DNA of 64,000 nucleotides, taken from Pedobacter ginsenosidimutans (GTDB lineage Bacteria > Bacteroidota > Bacteroidia > Sphingobacteriales > Sphingobacteriaceae). Below the pieces are notes generated by a model that was not told the DNA's origin, did no database searches, and saw only the letters and a list, made by a program, of their open reading frames with translations. The stretch spans positions 496,001 through 560,000 of the forward strand of contig NZ_LMZQ01000003.1 of assembly GCF_001442625.1 (NCBI RefSeq), in the 5' to 3' direction. Made by a program: the position numbers and the translations under genes. Below are positions 17,656 through 26,116 of this stretch, in pieces (positions within the stretch are counted from its first letter, which is position 1; each line of letters opens with the position of its first letter).

Positions 17656-17706
17656 ATAAGATAATTTGACTGATAATTGTACCAAATTTAGCGTCGATTT
17701 TTTTTT

Positions 17707-18309
17707 ATGAACAAAGGCAGATTAGAAGCATTTAGTGATGGGGTAATTGCAATTATCATTACCATTATGGTTTTAGAAATTAAAGTCCCGGAGCACGGCG
17801 AAACTTTAGCAAGCTTAAAACCGCTTATTCCAAAATTCATCAGCTATGTTTTAAGTTTTATCTACGTAGGTATTTACTGGAACAATCACCACCATTTACT
17901 GCATGCGGTTAAAAAAGTAAACGGATCAATGCTTTGGGCAAATCTTAATTTTTTATTCTGGCTCTCGTTATTCCCGGTAGCAGCCGGATGGATGGGTGAA
18001 CATCATTTTGCCTTATGGCCGGTTGTAGTTTACGGTGCCGTGCTCCTGCTTGCTGCTGTTTCTTATACCCTGCTGGTAATCGTAATCAAAAGAACAGAAG
18101 GTCAGCATTCGCTTGTGGTACATGCCATTGGGAATGATGCAAAAGGGAAATTCTCATTACTTTTTTATATCGGAGGCATTGCACTAAGTTTTATAAACCC
18201 ATGGATTGGCGTTGCACTCTATTTCATTGTAGCCTGCATCTGGTTTATTCCAGATAAACGGATAGAAAATGCAATGCGCGAGCAGGGTTTAATTGATAAT
18301 GAACGCTAG
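17707..18309 (+). CDS. TMEM175-family (DUF1211) potassium channel-like membrane protein
   Basis: This 200-residue protein begins with the family signature R-x-x-x-F-S-D at residues 5-11 (RLEAFSDGVIAIIITIMVLE), which lines the pore in bacterial TMEM175 channels. About six hydrophobic segments are seen, and a His-rich stretch (NNHHHLLH) follows the second helix. Bacterial members are six-helix proteins that assemble as tetrameric potassium leak channels. It is convergent with aat, with stop codons 2 bases apart. Ion selectivity is inferred from the family only. Confidence 0.87.
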   Translation: MNKGRLEAFSDGVIAIIITIMVLEIKVPEHGETLASLKPLIPKFISYVLSFIYVGIYWNNHHHLLHAVKKVNGSMLWANLNFLFWLSLFPVAAGWMGEHHFALWPVVVYGAVLLLAAVSYTLLVIVIKRTEGQHSLVVHAIGNDAKGKFSLLFYIGGIALSFINPWIGVALYFIVACIWFIPDKRIENAMREQGLIDNER

Positions 18310-18311
18310 TA

Positions 18312-18944
18312 TTAAGGGGCCTGAAGCAGTTCCATATACAATTCCCGATCGATCATTTCAGCGCCTAAGCTCATTAAATGATCGTTTGGCAGCTGACAGT
18401 CAATTAAATCAATATTCATTTTACTTAAAAAAATCAATGCAGCTTTTGAAGCATTGCTTACATGGCTAAACATACTTTCGCCACAAAAAACATGGTTTAC
18501 TTTTAGACCATATAAGCCACCCACTAGCCGATCAGCCAACCAAACATCTACACTGTGGGCATAGCCCTGCTGATGAAGGTTAATGTAAGCATCTTGCATT
18601 TCGTTGGTAATCCAGGTGCCGACCTGCCCTTTCCTTTCGGTAGTTGCGCAATTGCGGATCACTTCAGCAAAAGCCTGATTAAAGGTGATTTTGAAAACTT
18701 CCTGATTTAAAATTTTCTGCATGCTTTTACTGATCTTAATTTTATCGGGATAAATCACACAGCGTTTGTGTGGTGAATACCAGAGGATGGGTTCGCCTTC
18801 ACTAAACCATGGAAAAATTCCATTCGAATAGGCGATTAACAACCGCTCTGTACTTAAATCGCCCCCAATGGCCAATAAGCCATCCTCTTCTGCCAAAGCC
18901 GGATCTGGAAAGCCTGGGTCATCATCTGGTAACTGAAAAAACAT
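18312..18944 (-). CDS. aat: Leucyl/phenylalanyl-tRNA--protein transferase
   Basis: This enzyme adds Leu or Phe from charged tRNA to proteins with N-terminal Lys or Arg, marking them for ClpAP degradation (N-degron pathway). I start at residue MFFQLPDDDPGFPDP (complement of 18942-18944). The eight residues before it (from 18968) are hydrophobic and not conserved. Family marks are DGLLAIGGDLS, GIFPWF, LWYSPHKR and the signature GGLYGLKVNHVFCGESMFS. The length of 210 residues is normal. No clpS or clpA is in the window. Confidence 0.93.
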   Translation of the reverse strand: MFFQLPDDDPGFPDPALAEEDGLLAIGGDLSTERLLIAYSNGIFPWFSEGEPILWYSPHKRCVIYPDKIKISKSMQKILNQEVFKITFNQAFAEVIRNCATTERKGQVGTWITNEMQDAYINLHQQGYAHSVDVWLADRLVGGLYGLKVNHVFCGESMFSHVSNASKAALIFLSKMNIDLIDCQLPNDHLMSLGAEMIDRELYMELLQAP

Positions 18945-19017
18945 CAACAAAAATAAGAAAGAAAACAAAGATTAAACCCTGGCGTTTTAAATAAGTCATA
19001 CTGTAAAACAGTCCATT

Positions 19018-20460
19018 ATGAGCGCAAAAGATAATTTCTTAAAAGTAAAACATCTTTACAACCGGGCAGGTTTCGGGGTTTCTTATACCGACTTACAAAA
19101 ATTAAGCAAAAAAAATCTCGATAAAGTGGTAGATAACTTGCTTAAAGATTCCCAAAAAGACGATCCAATCAATTTAGTGAATGACTTTGAATCAAAACGA
19201 CAGCTTTTGGTACAGGCAGGTTTATATGCTAAAAAAGATCTGAATGATGATGAAAAAAAAATGCGTCAGCAGATTATACGCGAGCAAAACGAAGTAAGCC
19301 GCGATCTGAATATTGCCTTCATTACCAGGATGATTAACACAGATGCGCCGTTGAGGGAAAAGATGACGCTTTTTTGGCATGGCCATTTTGCCTGCCGCAG
19401 CAACAACCCGTTTTTTGCGCAACAGTTAAATAACATCCAAAGAACAAATGCCCTTGGCAGCTTTAAAACCTTATTGGTTGAAGTTTCCAAGTCGCCTGCA
19501 ATGCTGCAATACCTGAATAACCAGCAGAACAGAAAAGGCAAACCAAATGAGAACTTCGCCCGCGAACTCATGGAACTTTTCACCTTGGGAAGAGGAAATT
19601 ATACTGAGCAGGACATTAAAGAATCTGCCCGCTCATTTACCGGCTGGATGTACGACAAAGATGGCTCGTTCATTTTCAGACAAAACCTACACGATCCTGG
19701 AACAAAAACTTTTTTTGGTAAAATCGGGAATTTTGAAGGAGAAAACATCATAGATATTATTCTAGAAAAACCAGAAACTTCACAATTTATCGCCAGGAAA
19801 GTATATAAATTCTTCGTAAACGATAACCCGAGCGAGGATCATATTAAAGAACTTGCCACACATTTTTACAACTCGAAATACGACATTGCCTCGATGATGA
19901 AAAAAATGTTTACATCTGATTGGTTCTATAGCCCTGAAAATGTAGGCACAAAAATTAAATCGCCCGCTGAATTTTTGGTAGGCTTAAGTCGCGAGTTTTA
20001 TGTAACCTATAACAAACCACAGGTTTTAATTCAGCTACAAAGCAGTTTAGGGCAATATTTATTTAACCCACCTAATGTTGCAGGTTGGCCCGGCGGACAA
20101 AGTTGGATTGATAGTTCATCGTTAATGTTAAGGATGCGGATTCCTTCGCTTGTTTTAAATGATGGTGAAATCGATTTCAGTGGCAAAGCCGACCCAGAAG
20201 ATGAGGCCGTAATTGCGTTAAGCAGAACAGCTACCACCAATGCAAATGCCAACATGAAACCAAAATCGTACGTAAATGCAAATGCAGACTGGCCTAAATT
20301 TTTAGATACTTTACCAAAAGGATTAACACCTTTGGAACTTACCGAGTTTTTATTACAGCCGAAATTAAATGCTAAAATAACAACAATGGTAAGTGATAAT
20401 AAAGGATTGCGAAGTACTGCAGTCGAAATTACCAGCATGCCCGAGTATCAGTTGTGCTAG
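19018..20460 (+). CDS. DUF1800 family protein
   Basis: This 480-residue protein belongs to the DUF1800 family, found next to DUF1501 genes in many bacteria. Recognisable pieces are HLYNRAGFGVS near the start, MTLFWHGHF, NFARELMELFTLGRGNYTEQDIKE around residues 185-205, ARSFTGW and the C-terminal FNPPNVAGWPGGQSWIDSS. No signal peptide is visible. The next gene, 96 bases downstream, is the DUF1501 partner, so the two are probably co-transcribed. The biochemical role of the pair is not established; an envelope or export-linked function is often assumed. Confidence 0.88.
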   Translation: MSAKDNFLKVKHLYNRAGFGVSYTDLQKLSKKNLDKVVDNLLKDSQKDDPINLVNDFESKRQLLVQAGLYAKKDLNDDEKKMRQQIIREQNEVSRDLNIAFITRMINTDAPLREKMTLFWHGHFACRSNNPFFAQQLNNIQRTNALGSFKTLLVEVSKSPAMLQYLNNQQNRKGKPNENFARELMELFTLGRGNYTEQDIKESARSFTGWMYDKDGSFIFRQNLHDPGTKTFFGKIGNFEGENIIDIILEKPETSQFIARKVYKFFVNDNPSEDHIKELATHFYNSKYDIASMMKKMFTSDWFYSPENVGTKIKSPAEFLVGLSREFYVTYNKPQVLIQLQSSLGQYLFNPPNVAGWPGGQSWIDSSSLMLRMRIPSLVLNDGEIDFSGKADPEDEAVIALSRTATTNANANMKPKSYVNANADWPKFLDTLPKGLTPLELTEFLLQPKLNAKITTMVSDNKGLRSTAVEITSMPEYQLC

Positions 20461-20474
20461 AGAACAGTTAATAG

Positions 20475-20545
20475 TTGATGGTCAATAGCCGATTAGCTAA
20501 GCACCCAAGCCATAAACCATCGACCATAAAAACATTGACCATCAA
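20475..20545. repeat. Inverted repeat between the DUF1800 and DUF1501 genes
   Basis: TTGATGGTCAAT (20475-20486) and ATTGACCATCAA (20534-20545) are exact 12-base inverted repeats. A related ACCATCGACCAT lies between them. It can form a hairpin inside the operon and may tune expression of the second gene, or it may be a small dispersed repeat. Confidence 0.5.
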
Positions 20546-20556
20546 AGACTAACAAG

Positions 20557-21756
20557 ATGAACAGAAGAAATTTTTTAAGAAATACAGGATTTGTTGCAGC
20601 AGGTTCACTATTTGTTCCGGCTTTTATGAAACCCCTTGAGGCCATGGCGCTTGATGAGCTGAGCCTATACAAAAACTTAGTTGTGGTACAGCTTTCTGGT
20701 GGAAATGACGGTTTAAACACCGTTATTCCCTTCGGAAACGATATTTATTACCAAAAAAGAAAAAGTATAGCCATTAAGCCTGAAGAGGTAATTAAACTGA
20801 ACGACATGCAAGGGCTAAACCCGAACATGGCCGCCTTACAAGAAATTTATGATCAAGGCTGGATGACTATCATTAACGACGTGGGCTACCCTAACCCCGA
20901 CCGCTCGCATTTCCGTTCGATGGATATCTGGCAAACGGGTAGCGATAGCAATCAATTCTTATCAACCGGATGGATTGGCCGTTATTTAGATAGCAATTGC
21001 CAAACCTGCAAATTCCCCTACACAGCAATAGAAGTAGACGACTCACTTTCTCTGGCTATGAAAGGGCAAACCAAAAAAGGAATTGCATTAAAAGATCCTG
21101 TGGCTCTGTTCCGCAATACAAATGATCCCTTTTTTAAGGCCATGTTGCAGAATGATAAGGAACATTTAGACGAAGATAATTTAGGTTATTTATATAAAAC
21201 GATGATCGAAACTTCATCCTCTGCCAGTTATATCCAGAATACTTCCAAAATTTATCAGTCGAAATCTACTTACCCTACTTCGGGTTTTGCAAACCAATTG
21301 AAAACGGTTTCTAAATTTATTTCTTCGGGATTAAAAACAAGGGTTTATTATGTATCGTTAAGTGGTTTTGATACCCACGTAAATCAAATTGGTCAACAAG
21401 GTAATCTGCTTAAACAATATAGCGAGGGTATGGCTGCTTTTTTGAAAGATCTAAAATCGAACAATAAGCTTGAGGATACATTGGTGATTACCTTCTCTGA
21501 ATTTGGCCGCAGGGTAGAACAAAACGCCAGTAACGGCACCGACCACGGAACGGCAAATAATATGTTTGTTTTTGGTGGAAAATTAAAGAAACAAGGAATT
21601 TTTAATCCTGCACCTAATTTAAGTGATCTGGATACCGGCGATTTAAAATATCAACTGGATTTCAGACAGGTTTATGGTACCATTTTAGATAAATGGCTGG
21701 ATGTAAATAATGCTGATATCCTGAATAAAAAGTTTAATACACTCGATTTTATATAG
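20557..21756 (+). CDS. DUF1501 family protein with Tat-type signal
   Basis: This 399-residue protein opens with NRRNFLRNTGFVAAGSLF, a twin-arginine signal (R3-R4), so it is probably exported folded. The mature part has the DUF1501 marks QLSGGNDGLNTVIPF, PNPDRSHFRSMDIWQTG, FDTHVNQ and TFSEFGRRV, with TDHGTANNMFVFGG near the end. The fold is related to the alkaline phosphatase/sulfatase superfamily. It follows the DUF1800 gene on the same strand and shares a terminator region with the convergent gene downstream. Confidence 0.9.
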   Translation: MNRRNFLRNTGFVAAGSLFVPAFMKPLEAMALDELSLYKNLVVVQLSGGNDGLNTVIPFGNDIYYQKRKSIAIKPEEVIKLNDMQGLNPNMAALQEIYDQGWMTIINDVGYPNPDRSHFRSMDIWQTGSDSNQFLSTGWIGRYLDSNCQTCKFPYTAIEVDDSLSLAMKGQTKKGIALKDPVALFRNTNDPFFKAMLQNDKEHLDEDNLGYLYKTMIETSSSASYIQNTSKIYQSKSTYPTSGFANQLKTVSKFISSGLKTRVYYVSLSGFDTHVNQIGQQGNLLKQYSEGMAAFLKDLKSNNKLEDTLVITFSEFGRRVEQNASNGTDHGTANNMFVFGGKLKKQGIFNPAPNLSDLDTGDLKYQLDFRQVYGTILDKWLDVNNADILNKKFNTLDFI

Positions 21757-21763
21757 ATATTAC

Positions 21764-21811
21764 AAAGAAGTCAAGTTTAATAAGCAGCTTGCTATGAAAC
21801 TTGACTTCTTT
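21764..21811. terminator. Bidirectional terminator with a 15-base perfect stem
   Basis: AAAGAAGTCAAGTTT (21764-21778) pairs exactly with AAACTTGACTTCTTT (21797-21811). It lies between the convergent DUF1501 gene and the small secreted-protein gene. A/T ends give U-runs on both strands. Confidence 0.8.
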
Positions 21812-21816
21812 ATAAT

Positions 21817-22170
21817 TTACTTCCTTTTTAACACATATACTGGCCGGTTTGATGATTGGTCTACCTGCTCTGTATAAACACTAAACAACTCGTAGCCATA
21901 GGCTTTCATTTTGTTCAAGGCATCAATTGCTGAATTAAATTCGATTTTTTTATCATTATCATCTCTGATGTACAGTTCGCTATAATCGCCTATCTTTTGG
22001 CCATGCTCCAGCGCAATCCATTGTTTATCGGCCAAAAAACTTTTTACTGCACGGATCTGAATATAATCCACATGGATATCGGTCAATTTCACGCCATTTA
22101 CATTTTGGGCTTTGGCATGCGACAACCCAAAGCAGGCGACAAGTGCCGCCGCAAGGATTAGTTTTTTCAT
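21817..22170 (-). CDS. Small secreted hypothetical protein
   Basis: This 117-residue protein starts with a clear signal peptide (MKKLILAAALVACFGLSHAKAQ). The mature ~95 residues have no known motif. They mix beta-strand and helix character, with a mid-region SELYIRDDNDKKIEF and a C-terminal RPVYVLKRK strand. The cysteine in the signal (ACFG) is not a lipobox. It stands alone and probably acts in the periplasm. I do not recognise the family. Confidence 0.7.
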   Translation of the reverse strand: MKKLILAAALVACFGLSHAKAQNVNGVKLTDIHVDYIQIRAVKSFLADKQWIALEHGQKIGDYSELYIRDDNDKKIEFNSAIDALNKMKAYGYELFSVYTEQVDQSSNRPVYVLKRK

Positions 22171-22276
22171 ATTGTGTTTCTTTTGTGTGTGATTCTAAAT
22201 TACGAAGAATATAAGCACAATGCATTAGCGAACTGTAACAAAATACCCATTATTAAATCTTAAACTAAAAAACATA

Positions 22277-22645
22277 ATGAACTTTTTAGGCAATATTATC
22301 TGGATTATTTTTGGCGGTATCTTTATTTTCTTCGAATATATTATTGGAGGCCTAATCCTTTGTCTAACCATTGTGGGGATTCCTTTTGGTATCCAATGTT
22401 TTAAATTTGCCATTGTGGGCCTCGCTCCTTTTGGCGCTAAAATAACCGACACTTCGTCAAACACTGGCTGCCTTTCTACCATCATGAACCTGATCTGGAT
22501 TTTATGTGGCGGTTTCTGGATTGCTTTAACCCATTTGTTTTTTGGTATCCTGCTTTGCATTACCATTGTAGGTATCCCATTTGGGCGCCAGCATTTTAAG
22601 TTGATGAATTTAGCCTTTACACCGTTCGGGAAATCGATTTCTTGA
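22277..22645 (+). CDS. yccF: YccF-domain inner-membrane protein
   Basis: This 122-residue protein carries two copies of the YccF repeat. Each has a hydrophobic helix, a GG/GxF turn, a second helix and the sequence TIVGIPFGxQxFK (first near residues 33-46, second near 95-108). Up to four membrane segments are expected. YccF proteins are small inner-membrane proteins of unknown role. The gene stands alone, divergent from the small secreted-protein gene. Confidence 0.9.
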   Translation: MNFLGNIIWIIFGGIFIFFEYIIGGLILCLTIVGIPFGIQCFKFAIVGLAPFGAKITDTSSNTGCLSTIMNLIWILCGGFWIALTHLFFGILLCITIVGIPFGRQHFKLMNLAFTPFGKSIS

Positions 22646-22664
22646 TTTGGATAAATCTATATAG

Positions 22665-22975
22665 TTCTGTCATTTCGACCGCAGTGCTCCAAAGGAGCTC
22701 CTTTGGAGGAGAAATCTGTAGACATTTTTTTTGAAAAGCAGGGTTCTGTATTTATCGGATCCGAAAGTCCCGTCATTCGCTGTAGCCCTCATGATCCCGA
22801 TGAAAAATCGGGACGGGGCTGTCGCTACTGTCGGGTTTATTGAACAGCAGTCAGTTCTCATGGCAAAAAACTTTGTACTTAGCCCCGATTGAATCGATGC
22901 CCACGATACTTCATCGGGGCAGGAAGAAAAAGCGGGACTACCGAGACCGATGAGCACACCCTTTGCGCTCCAAAA
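22665..22975. repeat. Compound intergenic repeat region
   Basis: The 331-base gap holds repeat-like sequence instead of genes. It opens with TCATTTCGACCGCAGTG, typical of one REP family, and a perfect 22-base palindrome at 22687-22708 (arms CTCCAAAGGAG). Further on are ATCCCGAT...ATCGGGA and GCCCCGAT...ATCGGGGC inverted pairs, a GGGCTGTCGCTACTGTCGGG block and AGCGGGACTACCGAG. The layout looks like two adjacent dispersed elements. The open frames across it on either strand have no protein character. Confidence 0.55.
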
Positions 22976-22976
22976 G

Positions 22977-23951
22977 CTACTGGATCAATCCTGTTGATTT
23001 AGAATGTTCAATCGCTTCCTTACTTTCACTAAATAAACAAGTCCTTACATTTTTATCTTCTATTTTTTTAAGCAACAGCTTTGTTTCTACTTCTTTATCT
23101 GGACGAATATTGCGAATATATACCGCTTCTATATTTTTTGGATACTTCTCTACTATTGTAGCATAAATTTTCGGGTCCTGCTGCGAGTTATCACCAAAAA
23201 ACACAAACTTCTGATTGGGAAAGGCATCCAAAATCCGCATTAACCTTAATAATTTACCTTCATGCCCTGTTTTACCTGTTCTGACTAAATCTTTCCACCG
23301 TTTTAATGTATTTAAAAGAAAAGCACCATCAGGCAACTTGTTAAACCTAAAAGTCTCGACCAAATAATCATAAAGGTTCCATTCGCTGCTGCTTACATAA
23401 AAAAAAGGATTGGGCTGATCTGATTCAGTATGTGACATGGCCAATTGCTGATAATGACTGGCTGCATCAGGAAAGGTTTTACGCGTACGCGGATTCTTGA
23501 TAAACAGCTCTCTCAACCGCCGCCCAATAGTTGCCGAATGAGAAATCATCACGGTATCATCCACATCCGAAATAAAAGCATATTGCGTAATGTGCGGCAC
23601 ATATACCTTACCCTCACCCGCACTTAAAACTTTCCCGTTCTTATCAACAGCTTCTACTTTAACAAAGTGCCAGCCTGCAGGCACATCATGTTCGGCTTTC
23701 CATTCGAACTTAAAAAAGCCGTCTCCTTCGGTTTTATTATAAATTGTTTGATCAAAAAACTGTAAACGCACCTCAACAAAAGCAAAAGGTTTTAGGATGA
23801 AGAGCTTTAGAAGATGTGCAATATTAACAAACAAATTATTGCTGTAAACCTGCCGTGTTTTTGCCTTGCGTTTAAAAACATGGCCATAAACAACCAAATT
23901 GTGCGCGTGGCCATAGCCATGATATACTTTAACACTAACAGATTTATTCAT
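22977..23951 (-). CDS. App1/DUF2183-family phosphatidate phosphatase-like protein
   Basis: This protein of ~324 residues resembles the App1 phosphatidate phosphatase family. The HAD-type catalytic motif DVDDTV is at residues 129-134, and a second acidic site is in FFGDNSQQD. Between them is FFYVSSSEWNLYDYL, another family mark. I start at MNKSVSVKVYHGYGH (23951); the longer frame to 24008 adds a poor N-terminus overlapping the divergent gene's upstream region. The N-terminal ~110 residues look like a beta-sandwich. It is divergent from a diacylglycerol kinase-like gene that would run the opposite reaction. Confidence 0.85.
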   Translation of the reverse strand: MNKSVSVKVYHGYGHAHNLVVYGHVFKRKAKTRQVYSNNLFVNIAHLLKLFILKPFAFVEVRLQFFDQTIYNKTEGDGFFKFEWKAEHDVPAGWHFVKVEAVDKNGKVLSAGEGKVYVPHITQYAFISDVDDTVMISHSATIGRRLRELFIKNPRTRKTFPDAASHYQQLAMSHTESDQPNPFFYVSSSEWNLYDYLVETFRFNKLPDGAFLLNTLKRWKDLVRTGKTGHEGKLLRLMRILDAFPNQKFVFFGDNSQQDPKIYATIVEKYPKNIEAVYIRNIRPDKEVETKLLLKKIEDKNVRTCLFSESKEAIEHSKSTGLIQ

Positions 23952-24008
23952 CTGTATTAAAACAGAGTTTATTAAAAGTTGTTTGTGATGTAAACCATAA
24001 GGTAACAC

Positions 24009-24881
24009 ATGAAATTATTATTCATCATCAACCCAGGCTCAGGTAGCCATGACATTAACCTAAAGGAAGTAATTTCTACCCATTTCAATACAAAAAAAAC
24101 GGAGATCGATCTATTCGAATTACCGGAAGACTGCTCTTTGGAGAAGATAAAAGAAAGGATTAAAGCTGCGAAGGCAGATCGTGTGGTGGCGGTTGGTGGC
24201 GATGGTACATTAAAACTGGTTGCCGAATGTCTATTGCATACCGAAACCCCGATTGGCATAATCCCTGCGGGTTCTGCAAATGGGATGGCGAAAGAATTGG
24301 GCATCCCGACTGATATTGAACTGGCTTTAGCTATACTGGATAAAGGTAAGCTCCAGAAGATCCATGTAGTCAAACTTAATGATGAAATCTGCATCCATTT
24401 ATCCGATCTGGGTTTTAATGCCTATCTGGTAAAGAAATTTGATACCCTGCCCCAGCGGGGGATGTGGGGTTATGCAAAGGCTACCTGGCATGCCTTATGG
24501 AACCACAGCAGAATGGACGTACAGTTGAAACTTAAAGATGAAACAATCACTTCTAAAGCGGCAATGGTGGCTATTGCGAACGCAACCATGTACGGTTCTG
24601 GGCTAAAGATAAATCCAGATGGAAAATTAGATGACGATCTGTTCGAAGTGGTTTTGGTAAAAGATTACTCTTATCTCGAGATCTTAAAAATATGGATCAC
24701 CAAACTGCCTTTCAACCCTAAAAAGATAGAAGTGTTCCAAACTGCCGAAGTAAAGATTTCTTCGAAACATAAAGCACACTTTCAGGTTGATGGAGAATAC
24801 ATTGGCAGGGTGAATACCGTTGAAGCAAAAATTCTGCCTGCTGCCATAACGGTGGTTTTACCTAGTGAATCAGAAAGATGA
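24009..24881 (+). CDS. Diacylglycerol kinase-family lipid kinase
   Basis: This 290-residue protein has the DAGK catalytic domain: NPGSGSHD at residues 8-15, the nucleotide-binding GGDGT at 63-67 and the PAGSANGMAKELGIP segment that follows. The C-terminal part has the family's beta-sandwich and the SGLKINPDGKLDDDLFEV substrate-site motif. It should phosphorylate diacylglycerol or a related lipid with ATP. The gene is divergent from the App1-like phosphatase with 57 bases between start codons, which suggests shared control. Its last 12 bases overlap the end of the convergent gene. Confidence 0.9.
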   Translation: MKLLFIINPGSGSHDINLKEVISTHFNTKKTEIDLFELPEDCSLEKIKERIKAAKADRVVAVGGDGTLKLVAECLLHTETPIGIIPAGSANGMAKELGIPTDIELALAILDKGKLQKIHVVKLNDEICIHLSDLGFNAYLVKKFDTLPQRGMWGYAKATWHALWNHSRMDVQLKLKDETITSKAAMVAIANATMYGSGLKINPDGKLDDDLFEVVLVKDYSYLEILKIWITKLPFNPKKIEVFQTAEVKISSKHKAHFQVDGEYIGRVNTVEAKILPAAITVVLPSESER

Positions 24882-25259
24882 GCGGTGAATTTTAATGGTA
24901 AAATATAATCTGAAAAATTCGGCGATAAAACAGATGCGGAATAAAATATCAAACCACCGTTCGCCAAGGTTTAATACTTCTGGTAAATAGGTAATAAAGC
25001 CAATAGAAAATATCCAAACCACCAAACGAAAAGGGAACTGAATGTAGTAGGTAATAAAACCGAATTTCTTAAATAAGATTAAACCCGCCGCTGATACAAA
25101 AAGCGACACGAATAAGGGCAACAATAAAACAACCTTGGCCTGCGAAAGTATCTGATCGGGGATTTCGTTCAGGTGTGTTAAAATCTGCCAAAACTGTTTA
25201 GCCAATAATGCAATGCTAATGATATCCAATAAGGCAAAAAATCTGGTGGTGTTCTTCAT
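24870..25259 (-). CDS. Hypothetical small membrane protein
   Basis: This 129-residue protein has about four hydrophobic segments (near residues 8-25, 42-65, 72-92 and 108-122). I do not recognise the family. Its start codon follows the TonB-like gene's stop directly, so the two are translated from one message and may work together. The 3' end overlaps the lipid kinase gene by 12 bases. Confidence 0.65.
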   Translation of the reverse strand: MKNTTRFFALLDIISIALLAKQFWQILTHLNEIPDQILSQAKVVLLLPLFVSLFVSAAGLILFKKFGFITYYIQFPFRLVVWIFSIGFITYLPEVLNLGERWFDILFRICFIAEFFRLYFTIKIHRSSF

Positions 25260-25913
25260 TTACTTACAATACTTTGCTAAATAATCATCAGCCATTTTAC
25301 TCCCCATATATTTAACAAATAAAAAATCCTCACAAGCACCTTGTTTATCGCCCTGTTTTATTTTTTTTAGGGCCATTTTTATCCGGTCATCCAAATATTC
25401 ATCATCAATGCCCAACTGATTTTTAATGGCAATAATCTGAACCTCTTGTCCAGGTTTTGCCTGGTCGATGTTTTTATAGAAATTAATTACAGAGTTGGTT
25501 AAACCTTCTTCAGCCAGATAAGTACGGATTGCTTCTTGAATGGCTTCGCTTGATTTCCCTTCACAATTATAGCCTGAAAGTACGAAATTAACCGGAGCAA
25601 CAATCGAAACCGTTGTATCGTATCCTGCCGGAATTTGCCATTTACCGCTGCTTAAACGCACCAGGCGCAGGGCTTCTTCATCGAGATCAGATAATATTCC
25701 TTTACTTACTTTCGAAAAATAAACCTTCCCTTGTGCATCAAGCTTAAAGCTCACATTTACCGTACCCTGAATACAATTATCTTTAGAGAACTGCGGATAA
25801 ATGGTATTCTCTCTCAGGAAATTTACAAAACCGCTTTTACCGGATTTAAACTGAACCTGGGCCATGGCCAATGAACAGCAGAAAAGTAAAGAAAGGGTGA
25901 GCAGGTTTTTCAT
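25260..25913 (-). CDS. TonB C-terminal domain protein
   Basis: This 217-residue secreted protein has a signal peptide (MKNLLTLSLLFCCSLAMAQ). A TonB_C domain follows at about residues 28-110, seen in YPQFSKDNCIQGTVNVSFKLDAQGKV, LDEEALRLV and an SGKWQIPAG segment. The remaining C-terminal part is a helical, lysine-rich tail without known motif. TonB_C domains contact outer-membrane receptors, but here no N-terminal membrane anchor or Pro-rich spacer is present. It therefore is not a classical energy transducer and is probably periplasmic. Confidence 0.82.
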   Translation of the reverse strand: MKNLLTLSLLFCCSLAMAQVQFKSGKSGFVNFLRENTIYPQFSKDNCIQGTVNVSFKLDAQGKVYFSKVSKGILSDLDEEALRLVRLSSGKWQIPAGYDTTVSIVAPVNFVLSGYNCEGKSSEAIQEAIRTYLAEEGLTNSVINFYKNIDQAKPGQEVQIIAIKNQLGIDDEYLDDRIKMALKKIKQGDKQGACEDFLFVKYMGSKMADDYLAKYCK

Positions 25914-25937
25914 TATACTAATTTACGGTTTATTCAG

Positions 25938-26115
25938 GTTTAACCGCAGAGAACACAAAGTTTTTCTCCGTATACATTAATATTTTACCACAGAGATCAT
26001 GGAGTTTCTCACAGAGGAGAAAGAGTTTTTTTGTCATAACACAGAAACTATTCCGTGTTTCCGTGGCTAACCAAATAAAAACCTCTGTGTAAACTCTGTG
26101 CCCTCAGTGGTTAGA
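25938..26115. repeat. CTCTGTG/CACAGAG-type intergenic repeat
   Basis: The stretch is built of CACAGAG and CTCTGTG words (ACCACAGAGATC, CTCACAGAGGAG, CCTCTGTG, ACTCTGTG) and ends near CAGTGGTTAG, facing GGTTTAACCGCAGAG at the other side. It is the same style of repeat as at 32381-32488. It occupies the gap between the TonB-like and M23 genes and shows no coding signal. Confidence 0.55.
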
Positions 26116-26116
26116 G

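Noticed and set aside
22670-22957. 95-codon open frame on the minus strand
   Set aside because: It covers the compound repeat with nested palindromes; Ser/Ala/Phe-rich translation without protein features.
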